Of a stretch of DNA of 64,000 bases, positions 46,245-58,429 are shown piece by piece. The translations under genes were made by a program, and so were the position numbers. Source of the DNA: Rhodamnia argentea (Eukaryota > Streptophyta > Magnoliopsida > Myrtales > Myrtaceae); the NCBI RefSeq assembly GCF_020921035.1, contig NC_063158.1, positions 6,740,001 through 6,804,000 on the forward strand, written 5' to 3'. The number at the start of each line of letters is the position of its first letter. Position 1 is the first letter of the stretch. The notes beneath the pieces were generated by a model that worked only from the letters and a program-made list of their open reading frames with translations, did no database searches and was not told where the DNA came from.

Positions 46245-46676
46245 ATGGAAAGCGATCGTTCCAAAGAGATAACAGCAGCCACCAGCAATGACGGGGAGTT
46301 CGAGGACATGTTACCGGTGATGGCAGAGAAGCTCGACGTAGAGACTTTCGTGTCGGAGCTATGTGGGGGGTTCAGGCTCTTGGCAGAACCTGGAAGTGGT
46401 TTGATAACATCAGAAAGCCTGAGAAAGAATTCAGCCCTTCTAGGAATGGAGGGAATGAGCGTAGAAGAGTCGGAGGCGATGGTGAAAGAGGGAGATCTTG
46501 ATGGCGACGGCGCCCTCAACCAGACAGAGTTTTGCATCCTAATGGTGAGGCTCAGCCCCGGATTGATGCAAGATGCAGAGGATTGGCTTCAGAAGGCCCT
46601 TGACGAGGAGCTTGCCAAATCTTCTCGACAGACTCATGTTCCTTCGACGAGTTCAAAAGAATTTTCCAATCCCTAA
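46245..46676 (+). CDS. KIC: KIC-like single EF-hand calcium-binding protein
   Basis: Intronless, 143 residues. The protein matches Arabidopsis KIC (KCBP-interacting Ca2+-binding protein) in EDMLPVMAEKLDVETFVSEL, LITSESLRKNSALLG and GDLDGDGALNQTEFCILMVR. One canonical EF-hand loop is at residues 84-95 (D84, D86, D88, G89, E95); the N-terminal helix-loop-helix around 45-70 is the degenerate partner hand typical of the family. KIC binds the kinesin-like calmodulin-binding protein KCBP in a Ca2+-dependent way and inhibits its microtubule activity, affecting trichome branching. The start is the ATG at 46245, since the in-frame upstream codon at 46230 is GTG. The extra C-terminal tail (about 15 residues after DEELAKSS) is Ser/Thr-rich. 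It lies head-on (convergent) with RS31, the same adjacency I recall in Arabidopsis. Confidence 0.94.
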   Translation: MESDRSKEITAATSNDGEFEDMLPVMAEKLDVETFVSELCGGFRLLAEPGSGLITSESLRKNSALLGMEGMSVEESEAMVKEGDLDGDGALNQTEFCILMVRLSPGLMQDAEDWLQKALDEELAKSSRQTHVPSTSSKEFSNP

Positions 46677-47452
46677 GCAGTTGTCCCCCAGCGTTTACAT
46701 GTAAACAGGTTTGTAACAAAGGCGATAGAAGGACTCATCGCATTTCTTCCCATCATGCATAGTCCTTCCAGTTGAATAAGTTGAATAGAGTCTAGGACTA
46801 CGACCCTCGGTGTTGGATCTCCCTGTTCCTGCATTTACAGCTATTGACAATGGCCAAAAGCTCGCTGCAGCTCATCCGTCTCCACGATCATATTCCTATC
46901 GTATGAATGAGCAAATTCCGCATGTACATCATTATGCACCATAAGCAGCATTTTCTCCTAACCTCGCAAATGTTTTAAAACAGATAGTCTAGCACAAAAA
47001 TTCCCAGACTGTGGCAGCTAGCAGCTCCTTTGAGTTTTGAGTTCAAAATTTGGGCCTAAAACTAGGCTTCTAAATCCATGACCATAAAGCTTGAAACAGA
47101 AAGATTCAATGGGACACCCAGAATGCTGCTACACAAGAGGACATGTTAATTCCCAACATTAAAAAGGCAGAAGCTGCAGATATTTTCTTGACAATCTTCA
47201 GCAAATTAGAAGATTCTTTCACATGAAGGGTGAATTAACAGCAGCCAACTCAGAGTTAACAAAAGAAAGAAAGCAGGAGGGTTCAACATTAATGATCATC
47301 CAGAGATCATTTAAGTGCAACAAGCAGGACCAGCACTACAGTAACATTACGGAAATATTCTCCACAAAAAGTCCCTAAAACTAGACAAGTAACAAGTCTG
47401 CAGCTATCTATTTGGTTTAATCTCCACATTCTACTCAGCTTCTCGAGGACCT
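46677..47452. other. 3' UTRs of KIC and RS31
   Basis: About 780 bp between convergent genes, with no open frame of interest. Part of the right half should be RS31 3' UTR. Confidence 0.6.
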
Positions 47453-49559
47453 TCAAGTTCTCGATCTTCGAACAGGAGAGTGGCTGTTGAAATGGACAAA
47501 AACAAAAAAGTCAAGAGACATCACTCGCGCTTATATTATGACAAGAAGTCCTCAATAAGAAAAAAAAAAGGTCTTCATTGAGCAAATTCAATAGCTTTCT
47601 TCAAAAGGAAGAATGGTACCTGCGGTATCTGCCGTACTCTGGACTCCTCTGACGGTCATAAGCTGGGCCAGCTGGACCGCTGTATCGATCATACACTGGG
47701 CTTCGAGCTCGACCATAATCAGGACTTGATCGCCGATGGTACAGCGGGCTAGGTGACCTCCTGTATGGACTATCCGCACGCCGACCATGACCTCCTCTTC
47801 TAGGGCTGCCATATCTCTCATCCCTCTCACCATCATCCTTCAAAGCATATTCAACTGAGACAACTCTGTCTAATATCTTGCTGCAAAAGTGCAAAGTCAT
47901 CCTCAATACACTGATTCCAGAATTGCACGGCAGAGAACACAATAAATAAACATGAAGAGCATTTATTGCCTCATGTGAGTGCACTCCAGAGCTTTTGTAG
48001 CCTCCTCTTGAGTCTCAAACTGCACAAATGCAAAGTTCCGACGTATACGAACATTAAGAACCTTCCCATAAGATTCAAAGTGTCTTTCTATGTCACGAAC
48101 TCCTGTGCGAATGGGATCGAAGTTGATAACAAAAAGAGTCTTAGTGGGCCTCTGGTTCGCCACCGACTTAGAACCATCTCGAAGCCGTCCCCTTTCTCCC
48201 TAGAAGAGGAAAAACCAATCAAATGAACTTTTTATTGGACCAAGGACCACTCCCAAAGTTTTAGCATATGCAAACGAAAAGCTCAAGCCAAGACATAAGC
48301 TGTAAATAAACACGTAAGCAAACAAAATACACACCTTAGCCCACTCCACTGACAACCTACGCCTGTCATAACCAAATGGCATATTATCCACACCACGAAT
48401 GGCATCTGCAGCATCACGCTCATCCTCAAAGTAAACGAAAGCAAACCCTGCCATGAATTAAAAGTTACAAGGGAGGTATAAAAGCACGACACTTGGAGAA
48501 CAGTAAAGCGAACAACTAAATCATTTTCCTTTTCCCTAGCTGAAACTAGAAACGTACGACACCTGCATATATGAGAAAGGCTGATGTACAGAAAGTTTGT
48601 AGAGGCGTGGCAAGCTGAACTAAGTCATGTTGGTGGCACATTAAAGGTCTAAATCCAAGGTTTCAGTTCTGAGACATCATTGCTAAAGCATGCTTCAGTT
48701 CAGCATTCAGAGACGAATCAGAAACGGAAGTTGGCGCGACAGAGTGCACTGATCCCCCTATATCTGTCGTGATTGATTGACAGGGCAATAAAATGGATAG
48801 AGCCCGGCATGACCATTCTCGTAAGATGGCAACTTATGGCAGTAAGGAGGAGGAGTGAAGGATGAGGAAGTGGAAGGAATGCAGTATGGTGCAATCTGAA
48901 TGTGGCAGGAGAGCAGGCAAGCATGAAGCATTCCTTTCCAAAAGGAATGTTGTGCAGAGATGTCTCAGCTCATTTTCCTTTAGTAGAGATTCCTGCGTCA
49001 AAAGAAACACTTAAATATGGAGACTTTCTCCGATTAAATCGAAAATTCCTCGGCTGCAGACGACTACGCGAGGGCGACCTGCAAATCTAGAGCGACTCAC
49101 ATCCTATTCCACAAGAACTTTTCGTTTCATTTCCAATCCATAGTGGATGCACCCAAGTTTCTAATAAGTTGAATCTTTCTGCCCCAAAACCTTGTTTGCT
49201 ACTTGTCATTGCATTCAATTTTTCATAATGGCTACAACATTGGCGGATCACTGCACTTATTCCTCTCGCGTGCTTTAAACATATCGTCAGTCAAGCTAGC
49301 GCAATCAATCTAAAATAAAAGAATACCAAAGAAAGGCGTCACAGTGACTACGCTCCCAAATTAAGGACAGCAGAATCGAACTATACATCCGTAACCACAT
49401 AAGCCCAGGTGGGGTTGAAGCACCGAGCAAAACTGAAAGAGGAAAACAATTACCAGACTTCATGTCAACACGCTCAACCCTGCCATATTTGGAGAACAAG
49501 CGCTCAAGCTCCGATTGGCGAGTTTCGTACTCGAAGTTGCCCACAAAAACCGGCCTCAT
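47453..49559 (-). CDS. RS31: RS31-type serine/arginine-rich splicing factor
   Basis: Five coding exons: 49559-49454, 48447-48335, 48199-47970, 47880-47620 and 47483-47453, giving 246 residues. RRM1 starts at the N-terminus ([37 protein letters not shown]), followed by LSVEWAKGERGR. RRM2 is [14 protein letters not shown] with [30 protein letters not shown] then leads into an RS tail with SPRR, SPSP and PDYGRARSP units, ending [10 protein letters not shown]. This is the plant-specific RS subfamily (RS31/RS31a/RS40/RS41), which binds pre-mRNA and regulates splice-site choice in the nucleus. Intron 1 (1006 bp) interrupts RRM1; a long intron in the RRM is where RS-subfamily genes undergo conserved alternative splicing. 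Intron 3 appears to be GC-AG (ATGAG/GCAATA): only that join gives the family-length linker ending SKILD. Exon 5 codes only 10 residues. Confidence 0.93.
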
Positions 49560-51964
49560 TTGGCTGAGTGAAGAAGCCCGAAGAGTTCACCTGCCGAGGC
49601 AGACGGAACGCGGACGAATCAAAATCTCAACTTGCGGGATGTAAAACTCCAACGGGACAAGACGAGTCTCGCCATAACTAGTTCTCTAATGCTCGTAAGG
49701 AGAACAATGTTTCAACAAACCTTGCAACCCTAAAGCTTTTCCACGGGCGAATGGAGAGACAGAGAGAGAGAGTAAGTACTGCGGAAGCTCCGACTCGGAA
49801 TCAATGGCGCTCGATGACAAGAAACCCTAGAACCGAGACGACGATGGGTTTATAATCGTATCGCATCGGTGATTTTATCAAATTTCCTTAATTAATCTCC
49901 CCCTCGAAAATCTAACCGTCGAAGTTCGTCCACCGTGGCACGGGTTGGTCCGTCGATTGACAGAATCGGGGTTGGGCTAATCCATCCGCTAATGGGCCGC
50001 TTTAGAATAGAACTCTATATTTCGACCCCCCCAAAAAAAGTAACTCTATATATGTTCTTTTTTTTTTACCTTAGTTTATATATGATTCGGAAGATCATAA
50101 TTGTGTGGTTGACTTTTGTTATCAATATTTACATTGAAATGCAAACTTATCCCTAAAATTACCGTTTAATAGTCCTTTTAAACGAATCTCGTTACGATTT
50201 TTCCCCCTCTTTATACATAGATGCATTCTACCCAAATTGAAATAATTACGAAGAAATATTGTCTTGACTAAGCTTAGGCTACCTTTTGCCACCCCTGAAG
50301 GAGACAATACTTTTTGTTTGTCTCTTTGTGGGGCCATGAATTTTAATTAAATAAAAATTGATCTCGGAAACCATCTTTAATTTCTGGTCATTAGACTATG
50401 GATCTATTATTAATTACATACATTTTTTTTTATCTGTCTGGTCATCGTCAATGATTTTCAGCTAAAGAGATAACAATGTGCCAACTGAGTATGATTTTTT
50501 CATCTTCTTCTTTTACACACAAAGTTTTCCATCCATCTAGCATTTAGCAAATGGCTCGCGTGGAAAGAAACACAAAGCATGCATAAAGAATCCCTTTTTT
50601 TTTTGTGTTTTTGTTTCTATAATCCGTGATTAGATGGAGAAAGATCAAACTTTTGCTTCAGCGAGTCTTTATTTACTATGTAAACTACAGATTTGATTCC
50701 GTGATCAAACTCCCCTTGCGAGTGCAAAAGGGGAGCGTGAATTTACCGTATTCATGGTGGGTCGATCGGAAAAGGGAGTACACAAATTTTCGTTGAGGTA
50801 GGCAAACAACAAAGTCGTTACATTAGTTGATTGGAACATTTCTATGCATTTTCTGTCATGTTTTCAATTACGTATGTTCAACGTCGGGTGAGACCTCAAT
50901 CGGTGATAGGCCCTCCACCTCGAATGGAGTTGATTCACTACCCTTTTTTGGTCGATCCAAGCATGATCTTTGGTCGGTGCGTGACCACATCCTCGGACCC
51001 CCTCAATTGCCCCAATCTAATTGCATTGTGACTCCAAAAGGAACCGTTATCCAACATTTACGGATAGCAATCATAGGAATCACATGAGAACTAGCAAAAC
51101 TTGAGGAGATTAGGAGTTTTATCTCTCCTTAATGCTTTATCTCCTATAGGTTCCCCATAGAGGAAAATGATCACCATCTTTGATTCCAACTAAGGAACAT
51201 AGTTAAATCGGGTCGACTCATCATGTGGTCCACTTATTCGGCACTATATTAGATTGGTATGGATTAGAATTATGTTTCATCAATAGATACCATTTTTGTG
51301 GATAGCATGAGCTTTTTTTAGTCGATATTCTTTTGATGTCGTATATAATAAAAATGCCATATTAAGCTTTAATAACATGAACTAGTTTAATTATCAAAGT
51401 GTTAATTACGAACAAAAAATGATTAAAAAATTAAACTCTTTTTTTTAGTTGGTTGTCTCTTGATATAATTCTAACAAAATGAAAATCCTCGGAAGTTTCC
51501 GCACGCATTGGAGCGCGCAAAATCCACGTCCTCTTCTCGCTCGCTCACCAGAAAAAATATCCGCGAAATCGACCGCCCACAGCGAATTGTAAACTACATC
51601 TTCGCCGTCCAAACCACAGGCCCCGGTGGAAGAGTGGGACCCGGAACGATTTCAACGGCCGGAAACTCATCATCAGTTATTTTTTTTCCAATCAACGGTG
51701 GGCGATTTTCCCACAAAAGACAAAATATCCACACTCGATCAAAGACTCGCCACTTCCCTCGGAGGTTCTTGCTCGCCTTCGCCTCAGTTCTTCGAGCTTC
51801 GCATCCTCGCCTTCGGAATATTTCAGGAAAAATTCCGCGATTTCATTGAAGGAAAACTCAGAACTCGTTGATGTTTGCGTTGTTTGGAACCTGAATCGTT
51901 TGGAGCACTGTCGTGTTGTGGAATCGAAGCGGAGGCTGAGTTGGTCGAGCGATTCTCGACGGCC
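49560..51964. other. Divergent promoter region of RS31 and PEX16
   Basis: 2.4 kb between divergent genes. The left 250 bp is RS31 leader. 49900-51480 is AT-rich and holds no gene; 50870-51030 has overlapping short frames and 51180-51260 looks transposon-like (GGGTCGACTCATCATG). From 51500 the sequence becomes richer in C and G and is the likely PEX16 promoter and leader. Confidence 0.5.
49822..49829 (-). promoter_or_regulatory. Telo-box upstream of RS31
   Basis: AAACCCTA about 265 bp upstream of the RS31 ATG, with a second partial CAACCCTAAAG near 49724-49734. Telo-boxes are common close to the start sites of plant RNA-processing and ribosomal genes. Confidence 0.5.
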
Positions 51965-52868
51965 ATGGAGGCTTATAAGCGGTGGGTTCGGAGGAACAAG
52001 GAGTATGTGCACTCTTTGGAGTCTCTGGCCAACGTAACCTTCTCGACTTTCTCTTCGTATTCGCTATTATTAGTCATGGTGTGTGCAGGGAGTGAATTTG
52101 GTGGCGAGTCGATGAACTGTCTTTTTACCGAATGTTCCTGCTACGTTTGGTTCATGAGCAGTAGGTGTGTCCTGTGAGAGTATGGGGATGGTGCTGAATT
52201 AGCGGTATGAGCTCGTGCCTTCGTGGATCAGAGAATTTTCCAAAGACACTAATTTTTTGTTGATCGGTCTGTAGAAAGTCTTACGTGAAGATGGGGATGA
52301 GAGGAATCTATGCCAGGGGGTTTTCTCTTTTGCAGTAGGTTGAATTGAAAGACAAGATACCGTTATTCGGTGTTGTAGTTGTTGCCGCCAAGGGGGTTTG
52401 GTAACGGCTATATACAGTTGAAGTTTGGGCACTAACCACATTTGGTGTGTGATGCTATGGGGTGATGACTCGAGGATGAGATAATGGAACAGAATTGCTT
52501 AGTTTTTTCTTTCTTTTTGGGGGTTATTTAGGTGTAAAGTAAATTTTCTCAGCTGTCGAGGGGGATTATTTTTGCTCATGATTCTGTTCAAATAGTACCA
52601 AGAGTAGAGGGGAACTTTCAGCATAGGTACTCAGAAGCAAGAGCCGATGAAGTGCCCTTAATTAGCTAGTTGTATAAGTCTCGGTGTGCTTATACTTTTA
52701 CGTGCTTCTACTATTTGTAATCTACAAAATGCTTAACTGGGGCAATTGCAAGTTCTTGGAAGCACAATAGAACTGCAACTAGGCTGCTTAACTTTCCGTT
52801 AGTGAGCCTGTTTGTATGTGGGTAATCTTAATTCTCATCAGAACGTGACTGCTTGCACACCGGGGGAG

Positions 52869-52904
<36 letters not shown>

Positions 52905-55900
52905 GGGTGCTTCAGCAAGAGAGTAATAGCTTAATCGAGAAGTGGAAAGAAATAGAGAAGCAAGAGAATTCAACACAGGGAATTTAGAGAAATGTCCTAG
53001 TTTCCCAGCCCATCATTCAAGAATTAACTGCAATCTCAATAACCATGACAACCCAATCTTTTTTGTTTCGATTTGGCTTGTTGATAAGAGTCATGATCTA
53101 AGTAGCACCGACAAGCGACACGACACGCCGACGTGTCATTTCTTAAAAAATAAAGAATCCCGACTTTTTGGAACACGTTGCATATTAAATTTATATTTTT
53201 ATATATAAATGATAAATTATCATGTATATATAAAAATGACAGCGGTTCTTTTTCTTCTTTTACGGTTTCACTTTTAGTTGTTTTTTTTTTTGGAATGGCT
53301 GGGTATATTAACTTTGAGGTGGCTGGATATATGACCTAAGTATGATATATATATTTAATAAATTTACATTTTGATCCCTAATTTATTGAAAATGCTTAAA
53401 ATTGATTCCGTGCGTATCGACATGGCATGTCGGGATGCTAGACTCACGTGTTGCTGGTTGCCGCATGTTATAGAGTGTCCGAGTGTGGGAGAGTGGCGGA
53501 CACGACACGGCACGACATGTAGGCCCTCGGAGAGTGTCGATACTTCCTAGTTCATGACAACCTTAAAAGTTTCAGCGATATTGCTAAGCCTTGTGTACTT
53601 AGAAAGATGAATCGAGTGTCCACCAGTACCAATCGACAACCATAGGGAAAGTCAAAATATGATGTTTTTGACCGGCCACTTCTCCCATCGTATGGAAAGG
53701 TCTAGGCTTAAGCTAGGGGGAAATGAAACATTTGCTACTCAAATTATATGCAAGTGAAAAGACTTCTTTTTCAGTTTTCAACTTGTACGAGAAACTTTTG
53801 GGTAAGCATGTGGAATGATATGATGACCCAAACGTCCAAATAATCATTAGAAGGAAACTATTGAGAAGATGTTTTATTGGATCAAGTGAAATGGATTATA
53901 TTTACTTGAAAGCAAGTACATATTACAACACAGAAAAAGACTAAATTCAAAGTTAAGTTCCATTAACTTCTACTTGGTATTTCGGTTTTTTTCTCTATGG
54001 AATTTTTAAGTAGATCCCTTGTCAAAAGGTAACGTTGATTGAATTAGTACTATTAAGATGAATGACCTGAGGAATGTTCCCATATGATATCTGTTACTTT
54101 CTTTGTCAATTCTGAGATTGGTTGTGTCTTCGAAGTTGTATGACAAAAGATGATAAATCATAACATAGCCGATTGCATTCCTTTCATCGGTATACATTTA
54201 GTGTTGGTGCAGCCCGTTCCTGGGCAGCTCGGTGAGGAGGACTTTGTCATTAACAATATTAGTATTTGAAAAATCCCAGTTAGCTGATGTGTATGTGTCA
54301 TTTCCATAAGAAGGCATAAGCCATCTTTCACTGCACTCCTTGTGAATGGGTTGCCATAGATTTTGGTTCATATTATTGTGGGTCCTTGTTGGGTGGTGGA
54401 AGCTTCAGAATGGGAAGTAGGATTATCATATGTGCTGGAAGGAAAAACATTGTGCAGAGTGGATAAGAAGCCATTTAATTAGTTCATTGTCTTGTTATTA
54501 TACTTCTTTAAGGGGCGTGGTTTGTCGAAGAGCACATCACTACTACCTTTGGCAATTTCAACCTAAGTTTATTAATTTATGGCTCTTGATGGCCATCATT
54601 TGGTGGATCAATTCTATGATCAGGTCTTTTGTGATCTTGTGGATCTTCTTCTTGTATAAAGTTTTATCCCGTTGTTGTATCTCCTGTACTTCTCTACGTA
54701 GTCTTTACTTGGAAGATTTTGCAGTTGACTAACTTGTAGTGATCTGTTGTCTGCAATTGCATTGGTGTTAAGCTCTATGTGAGGACATGTCTTTGACAAA
54801 CATCTGCATTTTGGCAATATTTTCGCTGCCCACCCTGTTTCATTTACAGTATGTTCCAAACTTGATTTAAATTTACAAGACAAATGGTAGCATTATGTAT
54901 TTGCAGCCTAGCACTAACTTAGATGCTGCCTAGCTTCTTCATCAATTTGTGCATCTAGTTGCTTATAATCTGTATTCCGCCTTGATCTATCTGTATTGAT
55001 ACCTCTCTGTCTGGGTGGAAAAAGTCTTATTTGCTTCACTCCATAGCACATCTGGCATGTATAAATTGTTTCAGCCGAAACTAGATATTCTTGATCTAAC
55101 ACACAAAAGGAATCTCTATTTGTGTGCTTTTTTTAGATTGGTTTGGACTATTCTTTCAGGTAAATTATAATGTCGTGTGTGCTGATTTCTGAAGATAGCA
55201 GACTCTTATCTACTTATACCCTCATCTCATCTGGATGTTTTAATTGTGGAACAGGGTTTGACATGGCTGCTGCCAGAGCGATTCTCTTCTTCAGAAATAG
55301 GACCAGAAGCAGGTTTTGTGAAAATTTGGTAACTTTTAGCTTCATATTTTCAACTTAGGGTTTGAAACACCTTTCTGCGTCAAATGCCTTTCTGCTTGCC
55401 CTATGAGATAGAGTTAGGTTGAATTGAACATAAAAGTGTGAGAAGTTGGTTACATTTAGCTACTCGTTTTCGAATGAGGTTTTGAAGGACCTTTTCCTGC
55501 ATCAATTGCTAATGGGAGAGATTGTTTGGTCAAAGTGGAACCAGACATATGGAAATATCTTTTCAGTGCTTTAAATCTTCACTTATAAAGAAACTCAAGA
55601 TAGCATGATTTACTAATAGGCCATCACTTCCTTAAATTGTGGGGTTTATTTGATGAGTACATGGTGTACACGCAAGCCCATGTTCATCGAAATTTAGGTT
55701 GCTTGTTCTTATAGAATTTTGACTGTTGCTTGCCCCATTTTTTTCTCGTATATAATGAAAGAATTTGGAGTTTTATTGGGAAAGTTTGTCATTTTACTGC
55801 AGTGACTGCTATCTTGGGTGTCATAACTGCCATCAATGAACACATAATTGATACCGCCCCATCTCAGATCCACACTGGTCATCCTGCGCCTTCCGCATTT

Positions 55901-57311
55901 CCTTATTCGTTATGCATATCTGCATTGAAGGACTTGGAAACACTTGTTGAAGTCGTAGCGCAACATTATTACGGTGATACCAAGAAGTGGAACTTCATTG
56001 CAGCTACAGAGGCTATTAAGTGAGTTACAAAGGTGTCAAACAACTTTTCATGTAGCTATAGTCTGTGTGGTTTCCTGATGGTCTGGTAGTCTGTTTGAAC
56101 CAGGTTTTTGGTTAGGTTAGCCATGTTTCGGAATAGTGGCTATAGGATGCTTCTACAGGGCGGGGAGATTCCAAATTCTGAGGAGAAATTAGAAGTTTGC
56201 TCATCACAGTCCAGACATGGAGATTTCAGAAAACCTGGATTTTATAGCGGGCCTGGTTCTTTCAGGAATTGCGTTGGGCAGAATGGGTGGAATCTGGAAG
56301 GAAGAGCACTGTCAGCATTAAACAGATTTGGAGAGAATGCCAGAATGGTTTCTGACCCAGTGTGGTTGCGCAGGGTGCAGCAGCAGAATGCTATTATGGA
56401 ACCTCTTGGTAGGCATGTCGGTAGGTTGTTAGTTGAACCTTGGTGAAGTCGTATAGTATACTTTTGCTGATACATTTTGTTTTATGACAGCTCCAAAGGC
56501 AGAGACATCAACATTGTCATCTATTTTGTCCGAGAAGGGTGTGCATGGATCGTTATATCTCATGGGGGAGATCCTATTTATCTCAAGGCCACTAATCTAT
56601 GTTTTGTTTATTAGAAAGTATGGAACTTGGTCCTGGACTCCTTGGTTTCTTTCGCTGGCCATGGATGTCTTTGGTGTTGGCATCTTTTCTCAAGTTACTT
56701 TGTCTGGGTGCGGTAGTGAAGACCGCAAGTTTCAGTACACCACTTCAGAAAAAGATGAGGTTAGAGTCTCTAGTTATGTAATCGTTCATTTGAATTTGTC
56801 CATTTGGCATGCCCTGGCTTGTATCACAATGCTTTAGGACTGGCCTTTCTTCAGCCATCTAATGTCCAAATTAATGATTCTCTTGAGATGTGTCAACTTG
56901 TGTTCTTTTTCCCTGTAAGTAGTTGAAAAGAAGAAAGCTACTCTGGGCACTCTACCTGATGAGAGATCCATTCTTTAGCAAATACACAAGGTACTTATAG
57001 CTACCAGAAATTATTTCGGTGCGAAGTTTACATTTCTGGGATGAATCTCCTGATGGAAAACCATGTTCCTTCTCTGATATTTCAGGGAAAGGCTTGACAG
57101 AGCAGAGAGACTCTTGGAACCTGTTCCCCTTTTTGGGGCTCTTACAGGTGTTCTTATGTTCCCATTTTGCTTCTATTTTTTTATGTTGGCTAAGATAAGG
57201 CTACTTATGATGGGAAATTGTGCTCATTCCTTTGTGTTTACTCATGCAGCTAAAGTCATAGAGCTGATTTTCGGAGCCCAAACACGGTATACATACATGT
57301 CGGGCTCATAA
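51965..57311 (+). CDS. PEX16: Peroxin 16 (PEX16/SSE1)
   Basis: Eight exons: 51965-52033, 55255-55312, 55803-56019, 56104-56408, 56491-56759, 56923-56990, 57086-57147 and 57250-57311. They give 369 residues (Arabidopsis PEX16 has about 367). The start is MEAYKRWVRRNKEYVHSLES; exon 2 gives GLTWLLPERFSSSEIGPEA. INEHII, ALKDLETLVEVVAQHYYGD and RLAMFRNSGYRMLLQGGE follow. NGWNLEGRALSAL precedes a conserved membrane region ISRPLIYVLFIRKYG. LKRRKLLWALYLMRDPFFSK leads to the C-terminus AQTRYTYMSGS. PEX16 is an ER/peroxisome membrane protein that recruits peroxisomal membrane proteins; in Arabidopsis its loss gives shrunken seeds with altered oil and starch. Intron 1 is 3.2 kb, far longer than the others, and contains a (GA)n tract and a TIR element. 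The exon 6 acceptor is AAGTAG/TTG, a tandem acceptor. Confidence 0.95.
52871..52900. repeat. (GA)n microsatellite in PEX16 intron 1
   Basis: About 15 uninterrupted GA units after a GGAGGAGG run, well inside the first intron. Confidence 0.95.
53090..53558. mobile_element. Nonautonomous TIR element in PEX16 intron 1
   Basis: The 24-bp ends 53090-53113 (GTCATGATCTAAGTAGCACC and onward) and 53535-53558 (reverse complement GTCATGAACTAGGAAGTATC and onward) match at 19 of 24 positions. Subterminal regions carry opposed GACACGACACG-type strings. The 469-bp interior is AT-rich and noncoding. This fits a MITE or a short Mutator-like element; no clear target duplication was found, so the exact ends are uncertain. 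Confidence 0.6.
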
Positions 57312-58429
57312 GAGCGAAGCCTTAGAAAGCTGTGCTACTCCTTGAGCTGCCATGCCCGCCAGAAATAGACTACAAGGACCGTGTCCACTATTCTCAGGAG
57401 TTACCGCGAGTTGAGGGACGTTGTCTTGGTGAAGAAAATCGACATTTTGATGTTTTTGGAAAATAACGCAACAACTATTAACTGGTGAAGGTCTGATGGA
57501 GATCCCCAATTGTACACTGGTTCCTTGGTTTTGTTGGAAATAGATTTTGCTTCTTAACTTGGATTGCATCTGGAAGTTCTCATCGCGCAGACTTCACTGT
57601 GGAGTCAGGGCTCAATCATGTTCGATTTTCTTGGGGGGGTTGAGGGAGAAGATCTTGTGTCCCCTTTACTCTATGCTGTCTAAGAATTCTTCTTCCCTTT
57701 TGTTTTCTTCCATGTTTGTCTTCAAGCCAAGCCCTTTGTTTAGATCCCTGCGTACAGAAGAATATTGGTAATGGTCGAGTGACATTGCTTCTTCGGTTCG
57801 AATGAAGGAATCCTTTAGATGTGAAAAAGTGGGTTTGTTCTGTTATTGATCAGAGATCTTTTCTTGAAAAGTCCATATTTTCTGGTCTCTCTTTCTTCAT
57901 TAGTTTGATCTCCTCCTCTCTGACCAGTCTCCCTTTATTCCTGCCCCCGGACTAGCATATGCAGATTTTCCTTTTTTCACTTGGAAGTCACCGCCGTTTT
58001 AGTGATGGGGTTCTATAGTCTCGAGGGATCAATTCTCCATTCCGAAAATATTGTATCTTTCTATGTAAATTGTTGTACCTCACAGATTTTTTTTATAGGT
58101 TCTTAATGAACGATTGGGATTTGTTCAGTTATAGATCCTCTGGGATTCGTACCAGTGCCCAAGGTGGACAATTCACCTTCTACTCCTTTTATACGTGTTG
58201 AGTAGATGTGCTAAATTGAATCTGAACCACCGATGATGCTAAGATTCATGTAAGTCTTGTAGGTCTCATTAGATCTAACGGTCTGGACTCTGAGTTAAGG
58301 CTATGTGTGTGCTTGAATATTGAGTTCGATGAACACTAGCAGTAGAAAAATGTGTAGGGAATGAATGCCGTTTCACTCGGCCATTGTTCAAAGTAATAGG
58401 TAACGGAAAAGAAAAGGGGTAATAACACA

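Noticed and set aside
51692-52012. 106-codon minus-strand frame across the PEX16 start
   Set aside because: Antisense shadow of the leader and exon 1 of PEX16.
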